Source: Magnetospirillum sp. ME-1
GTDB taxonomy: Bacteria > Pseudomonadota > Alphaproteobacteria > Rhodospirillales > Magnetospirillaceae
Length of the DNA: 64,000 nucleotides
NCBI RefSeq assembly: GCF_002105535.1
Contig: NZ_CP015848.1
Location: forward strand, 1,054,907 to 1,118,906
Direction of reading: 5' to 3'
This document shows positions 28,081-36,791 of the stretch, one piece after another. Each line of letters starts with the position of its first letter. Position 1 is the first letter of the stretch. Position numbers and translations under genes: made by a program. The notes beneath the pieces were generated by a model, which saw only the letters and a program-made list of their open reading frames with translations, did not search any database and was not told the DNA's origin.

Positions 28081-28974
28081 GTGGGGGAAACGGTGTCTAC
28101 CTATTTTACGGATCGTGAATACGGAACACGGCCCCAAACAATCGATGTCATCGATGAGCGCTTATGGGCTGGCCTCTACAGCTTGATCCAGACGGGAATT
28201 GGCAACGGCTCATTTGGTCTGCGCTTTCCCAAACAGTGCCCCGACGGAAACGGTCCGTGTGGATGTGACGAGCAGGCCTTCCACCAGGTGCTAAGCGCCG
28301 AGGTGCCGTGGATCGAATGGCCGCTTTCTCCAAACGAAGTGCCCGACACGCCGGTGATTTTCGATTTGCTCGAGTTTTGTGCCAGCGCCGTGGGTGAGCC
28401 GATTCAGGGCGCTTATCATTCCTACTACCGTCACCATCACTTGAGTTGGGATCGAGACGCCGGCCTTGCGCGATTTGTGGCGAACGTGAACCTCCTGCTT
28501 CGCCGAAACGCTGTCGCCTATGAGCTAACAGGGACCGGACAGGCCCGCCGCCTTCTTCCGCAGGCGATCGCCAATACGATTGGCTGGGCCTTGTTCCACA
28601 CCGGCGACGCGGAGACCGACAGGCTACTTGAAGCAGCACGACAGCGGATTCTCTCGCCAAAGCCCGACGATCGCCGCGATGCGCTGGAAAAGCTGTGGGA
28701 TGCGTTTGAGCGGCTGAAAACACTGGAGCCGGGGTCCGACAAGCGCGTGCAGGCTGATGCACTGCTTGATCGTGTCGCCGCGCCGGGTTCCGGTTTTCGC
28801 CAAGCGCTCGGGCGCGAAGCCGCTGAACTGACCAAAATCGGGAATAGCTTTCGCATTCGTCACTCTGAGACGACGCAGGAAGCGCTGAGCTCTCTCGATC
28901 AGGTCGACTACCTTTTCACCCGCATGTTCGCATTTGTGCGCGTGATCCTGAAGGGAACAAGCCGTGGCGGGTGA
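28081..28974 (+). CDS. AbiJ/HEPN-like abortive infection protein
   Basis: About 297 aa. The N-terminal domain begins STYFTDREYGTRPQTIDVID then ERLWAGLYSLIQTGIG, which resembles the AbiJ N-terminal domain class (probably NTD4). The C-terminal half (LTKIGNSFRIRHSETTQ then LDQVDYLFTRMFAFVRVIL) is a HEPN-like helical domain with R-I-R-H. AbiJ proteins stop phage growth, probably through HEPN RNase action. The start is a GTG at 28081 (AAAGGG upstream) or 28093. The open frame back to 27799 is IS sequence. It overlaps the next gene by 11 bases. Confidence 0.65.
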   Translation: MGETVSTYFTDREYGTRPQTIDVIDERLWAGLYSLIQTGIGNGSFGLRFPKQCPDGNGPCGCDEQAFHQVLSAEVPWIEWPLSPNEVPDTPVIFDLLEFCASAVGEPIQGAYHSYYRHHHLSWDRDAGLARFVANVNLLLRRNAVAYELTGTGQARRLLPQAIANTIGWALFHTGDAETDRLLEAARQRILSPKPDDRRDALEKLWDAFERLKTLEPGSDKRVQADALLDRVAAPGSGFRQALGREAAELTKIGNSFRIRHSETTQEALSSLDQVDYLFTRMFAFVRVILKGTSRGG

Positions 28975-30286
28975 CCTCTATGGGCTCGTCGCTGGCCTTC
29001 TTCAGGGGATGACCCACGCCCAGCTCAGCGAGGAGCCGCAGCGGGTCGCAGGGCTGGGCGTGCCTCACGAGGAGGGCTTGTCAAAACGGCAGCGTATCGA
29101 ACAGGCGCTGGCGAACCTGAGACAGGAACAATTGGCGCAGATTGCGTTGAAGTTTGGCGCGGATCGTCGCGACATCCCCCTCGATGAAGCGGGGCGAAAG
29201 GTTCTTGAAGCAAACGACCCACCATTGAGCCACATCACACGGCGAGACGTCGCACGCGTCTTCGGAGATGATCTCGCCGGCGAGCGCGGTACGGTGGAAA
29301 TCGTCGGACGCTATTTCGTCCTTTCCACACCGTTTGAAGATTTCCTCGGAAGCCGCGGACAAAGCCTGCGTGACCAAGTCGAACGGCACATGGATCGGAA
29401 TCCGGGTGACTGGTCGGTGGAACAGCTATTCGGTGAAATCGGCGCCTTTGACTGCTCCAACGCCAGGTTCGGCGCATTGCTCGAAGATGCCGTTCATCCA
29501 CTTTCCCGGTCTGGAGACGATCAGACGGGGATGGTCACCGCCCTGAACAAGATTCTCGCACGCGACGGATACGAACTCGTGCAGGAAGGCGAGCTCTCCG
29601 GTCATCCTATCTTTGGCTTCCGGTCTGTCGTGCGTGGTGTCGGCGGTCGACCCAAGAATTTGATCTTTGCCTCGCGAGGACCGAAGCCGGAGATCGGCTT
29701 CGCCGACGCGATCAACAACGACATCGTCATTCTGTCTGGCGAAGAGAGTTGCCTGGTCTACGACCGGCCAATCAACGCGAGCGGTCTTCTGTGGTCGGAA
29801 CTCGTTTCGTGGTGGGGCGAGGTTACACCGGGGGCTGATGCCGCAAAACTCGGAGCTCGCCTCAAGGAATCCCTGGCCTCGGACGCAGAACGCAAGTTTT
29901 TCGCGACCTACTTTAAGGCCTATCGGTCCACCCTCGGCGAGGCGTTGCCCGCGCTCCTGCCGCAGGTCTACCTTCACTATGATCCTGCCGTCGTTAAAAC
30001 CCTGCGCCACCGGCTTCCGCTACCGCGTCAACGCATGGACTTCCTGATGCTGCTTCGCAATCGGCAGCGCATCGTGATCGAGGTCGACGGCAAGCATCAC
30101 TTCTCGGAAAACGACCTTCCGTCATTGAAGGTCTATGCAGACATGGTGTCGGCCGACCGCGAGCTGCGCCTTGCCGGATACGAGGTCTATCGGTTCGGCG
30201 CAAATGAACTGGTCGGTGACGGCGCCGAGGCGAGGATCACGGAGTTCTTCGACAAACTTTTTCGTCTGCATCGCATTCGGGAATAG
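28964..30286 (+). CDS. AbiJ-associated protein with C-terminal REase-like nuclease domain
   Basis: A 440-aa protein coupled by an 11-base overlap to the AbiJ-like gene. Residues about 95-330 resemble the AbiJ N-terminal domain class 3 (VARVFGDDLAGERGTVEIVG; FGALLEDAVHP; DGYELVQEGELSG). The C-terminal 90 residues hold a PD-(D/E)XK/Vsr-like nuclease core: MDFLMLLRNRQRIVIEVDGK, then YADMVSADRELRLAGYEVYR and FGANEL. The D ... E-V-D-G arrangement suggests metal-dependent DNA cleavage. The gene pair looks like a two-part defence module; substrate and trigger are unknown. Confidence 0.65.
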   Translation: MAGDLYGLVAGLLQGMTHAQLSEEPQRVAGLGVPHEEGLSKRQRIEQALANLRQEQLAQIALKFGADRRDIPLDEAGRKVLEANDPPLSHITRRDVARVFGDDLAGERGTVEIVGRYFVLSTPFEDFLGSRGQSLRDQVERHMDRNPGDWSVEQLFGEIGAFDCSNARFGALLEDAVHPLSRSGDDQTGMVTALNKILARDGYELVQEGELSGHPIFGFRSVVRGVGGRPKNLIFASRGPKPEIGFADAINNDIVILSGEESCLVYDRPINASGLLWSELVSWWGEVTPGADAAKLGARLKESLASDAERKFFATYFKAYRSTLGEALPALLPQVYLHYDPAVVKTLRHRLPLPRQRMDFLMLLRNRQRIVIEVDGKHHFSENDLPSLKVYADMVSADRELRLAGYEVYRFGANELVGDGAEARITEFFDKLFRLHRIRE

Positions 30287-30330
30287 ACTTGCTCGCTGAT
30301 GCACCACAATGCAAGGAGATATTTAGGGGG

Positions 30331-31653
30331 GTGCAATTGACAACGACGATATTCTGGTCTTGGCAAAGTGATCGCGACCCGAAGTTGCACCACTATTTTG
30401 TGCGCGACGCGCTGAAGGATGCCTGTAAGCTCATCGCCATCGATCCTGACTATCAGGAAGCGGGGCGACCCGAGGTCGATCACGACACCAAGAATGTCGC
30501 TGGAACCCCGGACATCACGAAGACGATCCTGGAGAAGATCGCCAGAGCGAATGTGTTTGTCGCGGATATGACCCCGGTCGGGGTAACCGATCCTGTAGCG
30601 CTTCAGCCGAACACTGGCGCGGATAAGCGTTCAGAGCCGAAGCATCTGCAAAACCCAAACGTCATGTCCGAACTTGGCTACGCGGAACATGCGCTAACTC
30701 AGAGCCGTATCATCCTGGTGGCGAACGGCGCGCACTATCCCGGCCCCGTGGCGCTCCCCTTTGACTGGCGTCATCGTAGCGGCGCGAAAGTCTATCATTT
30801 GAAAGACGGCGCCACGAAGGAGGAGATCAAAGCGGAGCAGAAACGTTTCGCAGAGGTTTTGAAGAGCTGCATCGCACCCATACTAGCCGAGCAGGCACCG
30901 GCAAAGACACCCCCGTCACCCATTTCCTGGCAACCGTCGGCAAGTAGCGATCCGGCAATCTGGCCGGCGGCAGAGAAGAATCTCGAATTTCGCAATGACT
31001 CCATGGAGGAGGTGACGCGGAGTGTAAGGCTGCGCGAAGGCACACGAATTTTCGTGCGCATCGCACCCAGTGAATGGTCAGAACCTGCGCGCTCTGAACT
31101 GGAGCAACGCATTTCGGGCGTTGGCCTGAACATCCGTGCGCGGGACGGTGATTGGGGCCTCAATGGCGACGGTGCGCTGTCGGTGTGGGGCCGGATCTTC
31201 GGCGAGCGTAACGAGATGGACGTGACGAGCGCGACCCAGTGGTTCAAGACAAATGGCGAACTGTGGGGCGTCAACGCCAACTGCTTTGCCGAAGAAAGCG
31301 GGGGCGGGCTTTGCTTCGCTTGCGGATTGCCGTTCGCGCCGATCGACGATTTCTTGGAGAGGGGTATCGCTGCCATCAGGGCCATGGGCGGCAAAGGGCG
31401 GATCGGGATCAAGCTCGGTGCCAATGACCTGACAGGATCGGTCCTGCCCGATTTCCAGTGTCAGAACAGGCGATTCCCGGCCGTCAGTGCGCAAGCCAGC
31501 GTGCAGGAGGAGCTGGAGACGTGGACACCCGAGGAACGCCGTGCGCTTCTGCTGCGCTTCTGGAACGAACTGATGGACTCTTACGGCCGACCGCACGCCG
31601 GCTCCATGGCTGAGTTCGAACGGGAAGCTTGCCTTTCACCGCTATCGAAATAG
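30331..31653 (+). CDS. TIR-like / nucleotide-binding domain protein in the defence cluster
   Basis: About 440 aa. The N-terminal 170 residues begin TTTIFWSWQSDRDPKLHHYF and contain ILEKIARANVFVADMTPVG and NPNVMSELGYA then SRIILVANG. This is the pattern of bacterial TIR-like/deoxyribosyltransferase-fold domains that bind or cleave NAD-like nucleotides. Residues 230-440 (LREGTRIFVRIAP, SVWGRIFG) are unrecognised and may be the sensor. The start is uncertain: GTG 30331 next to AGGGGG, or TTG 30337 with AAGGAG further upstream. It lies 45 bases after the nuclease-like gene. Confidence 0.6.
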   Translation: MQLTTTIFWSWQSDRDPKLHHYFVRDALKDACKLIAIDPDYQEAGRPEVDHDTKNVAGTPDITKTILEKIARANVFVADMTPVGVTDPVALQPNTGADKRSEPKHLQNPNVMSELGYAEHALTQSRIILVANGAHYPGPVALPFDWRHRSGAKVYHLKDGATKEEIKAEQKRFAEVLKSCIAPILAEQAPAKTPPSPISWQPSASSDPAIWPAAEKNLEFRNDSMEEVTRSVRLREGTRIFVRIAPSEWSEPARSELEQRISGVGLNIRARDGDWGLNGDGALSVWGRIFGERNEMDVTSATQWFKTNGELWGVNANCFAEESGGGLCFACGLPFAPIDDFLERGIAAIRAMGGKGRIGIKLGANDLTGSVLPDFQCQNRRFPAVSAQASVQEELETWTPEERRALLLRFWNELMDSYGRPHAGSMAEFEREACLSPLSK

Positions 31654-31661
31654 GCTGCGGA

Positions 31662-34529
31662 ATGACCCAGAACCACGAAGGGGAGAAACCAAATGTGCTC
31701 GATCCGCGCCAACTGGTGCGTATCGAAGCGGCCCATCGTGGTTTCCTATATCAGCACCTCTATCTCGCGAACTGCCTGCTGCGCGCGGGATCGGCGGGCG
31801 TCGATAAAATCATGGTCGAAGCTGACGAGGACGTAGAACTGCATCGGGAAGCCGACAGCGTCTATGTGCAGGTGAAGACACGCCAGGGACTCATGGAAGC
31901 TGGCGACGTCACAGGCGCGATCGAGCGCTTCGCTGTAATTCGGGCGGAGCACGCCGCCGGGGCACGAACTGGGACGGCGCGCTTCGTTATCGCCTCGAAT
32001 GCGGCCCCGGCGCCGAAGCTCGCTGGAATGCTCGCATCGGCGGATTGGCCGGAGGATGTGGAGGTCCATTGGCCAGGCGGCCCAGCGGTTGCTGACCCGG
32101 CGCTCCCCCAGCCGCCCATCGACGTGAACGCCGCTGCGTCTGCATGCAGCACGTTGGCGGCGAAGCTGCCATTTGCAATGTTGCGGCCCGACACGCTGAC
32201 CTGGAAGCTCGCAGGCGCTACGATGCTGGCAGCCTCGGGCTCACCTCCGCGAAGGGATCATGCGTTCCATCGCGATGAACTACCGGCTCTATTTGAGCAG
32301 TTGGTCGTCCAGATGCAGGACTTTCCTTCGCCGCCGGCCGTCTACAGGGCGCAGATCAACGAGCCACCGTTGTCGACCGGAGGACGGGTCAGGGTGCTTT
32401 CAGGGCTGTCGGGCGCGGGAAAGACTGCCTGGGTCGCTGAAGCCGCGACACATTTGGGGACACCAGCCGTGTACCTCGATGTTGGCGAGATGCCCGGACC
32501 GGCGCTGGCATCCGCAGTCGCGCGGGAAGTCGCCGCAAAGCTCTTCGGCCGCAGTCACGGTGTCCTGGGCGAAATTCTCCTGCCGGGTGCGTCGGGCATG
32601 GAGACGCTTGGCGCGTTGAACATCAAGCTCGGTCAGGACGGGCTGAGTGTCGATGTCGTGATCGACAATGCCCATCGCCTGACACCGGCGGACCTGAAAC
32701 CGATTGTCGATTACGCGCAGAACGTCCGCTTTCTTCTGCTGTGCCAGCCTGGCATCGTGACACAGGAGATCGCGGCACTCCTCGGCGTCGAGCATGAAAC
32801 GCTGGGTGGTTGGGACGAGGACACCATTGCGGCGGTGGTCGCCGAGGCCGGCTGTGTGGCCGACTATGCGGATTGCGAGCATCTGTCGCGTCTTACCGGC
32901 GGTCTGCCCTACTATGTGTTGAATGCAGCGACCGTCGCGAAGCGAGAATACGATGGGCGGATCGCAGCCATCTGCGTGGACGTCGAAGCGCAGACGAATA
33001 TTGTCGCAACCGCGCAGCAGGTGATCCTTAAGCGCGCCTTCGACACGATGCCCGAACCAATGAAGGAGGTAGTAGCCGCACTCAGCCTCGCCGATGTCCC
33101 CCTCTCGCGAGACGAAGCCAGCGCATACCTTCAGAAAGCCTGCAAGCTCACGCGCCAGAGCGCCATCAGCTCGCTACGGCAGCTTCCGGATAGCGGAGCG
33201 GTCGAGCTCTTCAGCAATGCCGGGATCAAGGTCCACGACGCGATGCGGCTACTCGGTCGCGCATACATCGCCGGTTGCGGCGCGGACCATGAACGCGAAA
33301 GCCGGAAGCTCCTCTCAGCCACCATCATCGAGTCGATCCAAAAGGATTGGAGCATTGCGAAGCTTGCTCTGCTGGTGAGGCTGTTCGGCCAACTCGGTCA
33401 GGCAAAAATCTTGGTTGAGTTCGCGACCGACGAGTTGTTCCACGAAATGGGCGTTTGGCGCGAGATCGAGCCCTTTCTGATCGCGATCTCCGAGGATGCG
33501 GAGGAAGATGCCGAGACGCGCCTATGGGCTCTCGACGGGCTGGTGTTCAACGATCTGCGCGAAGGCGATGTCGAGCGCGGGCTGGAGCGTATCGACGCGA
33601 TGCGCGCGTTGCTGGACAACAACGAGCTCGGGCCAGATGAGTGGTTGGCCTGGGCAATGAAGCGCATGCTGGCGGTGTCTGGCAACGACGATGCCCAGGG
33701 CGTTATGGATATGCTTGCCGAGGTCGAGGAGCGTCTTCCGGAAAGCGACCAGCATCATCGCATCTTCCGCTACAACCGAGCCCTGGCAATGTTCAAGCTA
33801 GGGGCCTACGATCTCACGCTTCAGGAAACGGAACGGCTTGGGCAAGAGTATTACGACCTCCTGGGCCTATCGCCTGAGCAGGTCATTGGCAGAAACCCGC
33901 CAGCCATCCGCCCGCTGCTGCCCAAGGGGCGAGATAACAGAGATGACCTGAAACATCTCGCTGACACGTTGGACCTCCACGCACAGGCACTACAGCGATC
34001 CGGCGGATCATCACCGTTCGCTCGCATTCACGCGATGAAGTTCTACGAACTTGCCCACGCCCCCCAGTCTATCATACGGGTGGGCCAGGATCTCGTGGAC
34101 GACTTCTGCGTCCACAATGATTTTGAAGGAGCGCGGGACGTCATCGAGAAAATTCTTCTGCCGACCGTCCAGGCATTGAGCCTAGTTTCCTGGGTGGTGC
34201 CGGTTCGCAGCCAATATGCTGTTGTCCTCGCTTATTTGGGGAGGTTCAATGCCGCCGAAAACGAGATGCAGCGGCTCACCCCGTATGAGGCGGGGCTTAG
34301 CCCCGCTGGAAAGGGCGAGTTGCAAGATCAGCGTCGCCTCATTGCAAGCCTTCGACGGTCTGGCCCTCCACCGCAGAGAGAGGTCGTCATTCCTGCTGCA
34401 GTGCACGAGCTTCTCGCAGCCCGCAATGGATCGGCGGCGCATTCACAACCGCGCCGTTCTAAGATCGGCCGGAACGAGCGGTGCCCGTGCCAATCAGGCC
34501 GGAAATACAAACATTGTCATGGTCGATGA
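31662..34529 (+). CDS. nuclease-STAND NTPase-repeat-SEC-C protein (Avs/Cap4-like effector)
   Basis: About 955 aa. Residues about 22-130 are a Cap4/DUF4297-like nuclease: RGFLYQHLYLANCLL, KIMVEADEDVELHREAD, VYVQVKTRQG (E ... E-D-V ... Q-x-K). A P-loop NTPase of STAND type follows: SGLSGAGKTAW (about 247-257), VDVVIDNAHRL (about 328-338). Then come a long helical repeat region (about 480-900) and a C-terminal SEC-C zinc knuckle RNERCPCQSGRKYKHCHG. Nuclease-STAND-repeat is the layout of antiviral Avs proteins, whose repeats sense phage proteins. The ATG at 31662 is used; GTG 31695 has the better ribosome site (GGGGAG). Confidence 0.75.
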   Translation: MTQNHEGEKPNVLDPRQLVRIEAAHRGFLYQHLYLANCLLRAGSAGVDKIMVEADEDVELHREADSVYVQVKTRQGLMEAGDVTGAIERFAVIRAEHAAGARTGTARFVIASNAAPAPKLAGMLASADWPEDVEVHWPGGPAVADPALPQPPIDVNAAASACSTLAAKLPFAMLRPDTLTWKLAGATMLAASGSPPRRDHAFHRDELPALFEQLVVQMQDFPSPPAVYRAQINEPPLSTGGRVRVLSGLSGAGKTAWVAEAATHLGTPAVYLDVGEMPGPALASAVAREVAAKLFGRSHGVLGEILLPGASGMETLGALNIKLGQDGLSVDVVIDNAHRLTPADLKPIVDYAQNVRFLLLCQPGIVTQEIAALLGVEHETLGGWDEDTIAAVVAEAGCVADYADCEHLSRLTGGLPYYVLNAATVAKREYDGRIAAICVDVEAQTNIVATAQQVILKRAFDTMPEPMKEVVAALSLADVPLSRDEASAYLQKACKLTRQSAISSLRQLPDSGAVELFSNAGIKVHDAMRLLGRAYIAGCGADHERESRKLLSATIIESIQKDWSIAKLALLVRLFGQLGQAKILVEFATDELFHEMGVWREIEPFLIAISEDAEEDAETRLWALDGLVFNDLREGDVERGLERIDAMRALLDNNELGPDEWLAWAMKRMLAVSGNDDAQGVMDMLAEVEERLPESDQHHRIFRYNRALAMFKLGAYDLTLQETERLGQEYYDLLGLSPEQVIGRNPPAIRPLLPKGRDNRDDLKHLADTLDLHAQALQRSGGSSPFARIHAMKFYELAHAPQSIIRVGQDLVDDFCVHNDFEGARDVIEKILLPTVQALSLVSWVVPVRSQYAVVLAYLGRFNAAENEMQRLTPYEAGLSPAGKGELQDQRRLIASLRRSGPPPQREVVIPAAVHELLAARNGSAAHSQPRRSKIGRNERCPCQSGRKYKHCHGR

Positions 34530-34587
34530 ATGGCTGCCGACACCAATCACACCAACCTCGCTTTGAGATTGAAAAGATTAGCCCATC

Positions 34588-36621
34588 GTGAAAAAAATAG
34601 GATGCATCGCGTCGGGGGCCGGCTTGCAGCAGATCGAAGTCAAAGTTGAAAATGACCATATCCAGCGGATCACGACGGCACGGCCATTACTGGCAATCTC
34701 GGAACTGATCTGGAACGCCTATGATGCAGACGCTACCGAAGTGCGCGTTCAGCTCGAGGAAGGGCAGCTCACCCAGCTTGGCACCATCCGGGTAATCGAC
34801 AATGGCACTGGCATCCCCCTCGTTACCGTGGAGGCGTTGTTTCAGAAACTAGGCGGTTCCTGGAAGAAACTGGCGACGAAGACCAGCCGCGGGCGCCCCA
34901 TCCATGGGGAAAAAGGGCAGGGTCGATTTAAGGCGTTCGCCTTGGGCGAGACCGTTGCCTGGACCTCGAGCAATGGCGGTCAGAAATTCACGATCTTCGG
35001 GCGAAAAACCGATCTTAAGCGCTTCCAGCTGAGCGAGCCCATCATCGCGACCTCCAGCCAGGGATGCATGGTCGAGATCCGGGACGTGGTGAATGATTTC
35101 GAAATTTGGGCCAGCAACGGTTTTGCCGACCGCGTCCGGGACGTTTTCGCGCTCCAGCTCTATGACGATCCGAACTTCCGCATCGTTTATGACGGCGTCG
35201 AGGTCGATGCACGCGAAGCCATCGAGGCAGTCACCCCTTATCCGATCAGCGTAAGCCAGCCGGGCGGCGACACTTATGAGGCGACACTCGAGATCGTTGA
35301 ATGGAAAAAGCCTGTCGATCGCAGGCTCATGCTTTGTCTGCCAGGACGGTTTAGCTTCTACGAGATGGCGCCGGGCATACAGGCGCGGGGATTCGAGTTC
35401 ACCGCCTATTTGACCGCAGAGCATTTCCAGGCTCTTGCCGACGACAATACCGAAGGGCTGGTTGAGCTGGACGTCGGGTCCAACCTGCTCATCGACGCGG
35501 CCAAGGCACGACTGCGCGAACATTTCAGGAGCAGGGAGGCCGAGCGCTCCAGGGACAAGATCCAGGAGTGGGTCGAGAACAAGATTTACCCCTATGAGGG
35601 CGCAGCGGCGGATCCGATCGAGGTCAATGAGCGGCAACTCTTTGACGTGGTCGCGTTAAATCTAGCCGATTACAGTGCAGAATTCGAAAAGTCGCCGCCC
35701 AAGCAAAAGAAGCTCGTTCTCCAACTGATCAAGGCAGCGATCGAGACAGGCGCCGGCAACCTGTTGTCCATCCTGGAACAGGTGATCGATCTGCCTAAGG
35801 CGCGGCAGGACGAACTGGCTGATTTGCTGCGCAAGACATCGCTGACTGCGGTGATCAACGCAGCAAAGGCCGTCACGGACCGACTGGAGTTTCTGCGGGC
35901 GCTGCAGCTTCTGGTGTTCGCCCCCCAGTCAAAGCGGCAGCTTCTCGAACGATCGCAGTTGCACCGCATTATTGCGCAGGAGACCTGGGTCTTCGGTGAA
36001 CAGTATAATCTAATGAACGACGACGAGGATCTGACATCGGTCCTGCGGAGTCATCTCGGTCTGCTCGGTGACGACCGCGCGGATCCTGCCCCGTCCGCGC
36101 CTGTCTTGGACGCCGATGGCAAGGCCGCAATCGTCGATCTGATGCTGTCCTGCCGGGTACCCACCCCTACAGATGACGAGCGCAAGCATCTGGTCGTCGA
36201 GTTGAAGCGCCCGTCCCAGCCGTTGAACGAGGATGTGCTGGGGCAGATCAAGAAGTACGCAAAGACCGTCGCGCTCGATGAGCGGTTCAAGCACAGCAAG
36301 GTTGAGTGGGATTTCGTCGCAGTATCGAACAGGTTCACGTCGGATGCCGAGCTAGAGGCCCGGCAAGCCGGAAAGCCGCGCGGACTGATCCTGGAACTGG
36401 AGGATCCGATCAGGGTACGCGTCTGGGCTAAGACCTGGGGCGAAATCATCCAAGAGGCCGAGGGCCGACTTACCTTCTACAAGCGCCGCCTGGAATATCA
36501 GGCGAACGACGATGAGGCGCTTAGGTATCTCCGCGCCATCGATGCGGCTTATCTGAGCGACGAGGTCAAAGCCCGCATTGCCCAGCTGGAGGTGGCTGGC
36601 GACGCGCCCGTCGAGGCATAG
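34588..36621 (+). CDS. GHKL (Hsp90/MORC-like) ATPase fused to PD-(D/E)XK-like domain
   Basis: A 677-aa protein starting at GTG. ATPase motifs: LLAISELIWNAYDADATEV (about 32-51; E, N and D), VIDNGTGIP, and HGEKGQGRFKAFALGETVAW, as in MORC-type GHKL ATPases. A helical linker follows. At about 505-560 is IVDLMLSCRVP ... KHLVVELKRPSQPLNEDVLG, giving D ... E-L-K of a restriction-like nuclease. Similar GHKL-nuclease chains occur in prokaryotic defence islands. It lies 58 bases after the STAND gene and is the last of the run of five. Confidence 0.75.
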   Translation: MKKIGCIASGAGLQQIEVKVENDHIQRITTARPLLAISELIWNAYDADATEVRVQLEEGQLTQLGTIRVIDNGTGIPLVTVEALFQKLGGSWKKLATKTSRGRPIHGEKGQGRFKAFALGETVAWTSSNGGQKFTIFGRKTDLKRFQLSEPIIATSSQGCMVEIRDVVNDFEIWASNGFADRVRDVFALQLYDDPNFRIVYDGVEVDAREAIEAVTPYPISVSQPGGDTYEATLEIVEWKKPVDRRLMLCLPGRFSFYEMAPGIQARGFEFTAYLTAEHFQALADDNTEGLVELDVGSNLLIDAAKARLREHFRSREAERSRDKIQEWVENKIYPYEGAAADPIEVNERQLFDVVALNLADYSAEFEKSPPKQKKLVLQLIKAAIETGAGNLLSILEQVIDLPKARQDELADLLRKTSLTAVINAAKAVTDRLEFLRALQLLVFAPQSKRQLLERSQLHRIIAQETWVFGEQYNLMNDDEDLTSVLRSHLGLLGDDRADPAPSAPVLDADGKAAIVDLMLSCRVPTPTDDERKHLVVELKRPSQPLNEDVLGQIKKYAKTVALDERFKHSKVEWDFVAVSNRFTSDAELEARQAGKPRGLILELEDPIRVRVWAKTWGEIIQEAEGRLTFYKRRLEYQANDDEALRYLRAIDAAYLSDEVKARIAQLEVAGDAPVEA

Positions 36622-36791
36622 TGTTCGCGGCGCGAACAAGCGACGGCTTTTAAGATCGGACAGAGCCTGTTTGAACGGCTTAGTTGGGCGCAAACCCGCC
36701 GTGCCATGGCCATGGATGGTTATCTCTGGGCGGGACACCGGCATCCCATTTAGTTGGTGCGGAGCATCCAGTTTGATGCCCCGCCACCACA
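36622..36791. other. intergenic region with two hairpins between convergent genes
   Basis: TGTTCGC-GGC-GCGAACA (36622-36638) directly follows the GHKL stop codon; a longer imperfect hairpin at about 36755-36789 precedes the end of the convergent helicase gene. Neither has a T-run, but both sit where terminators are expected. Confidence 0.5.
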
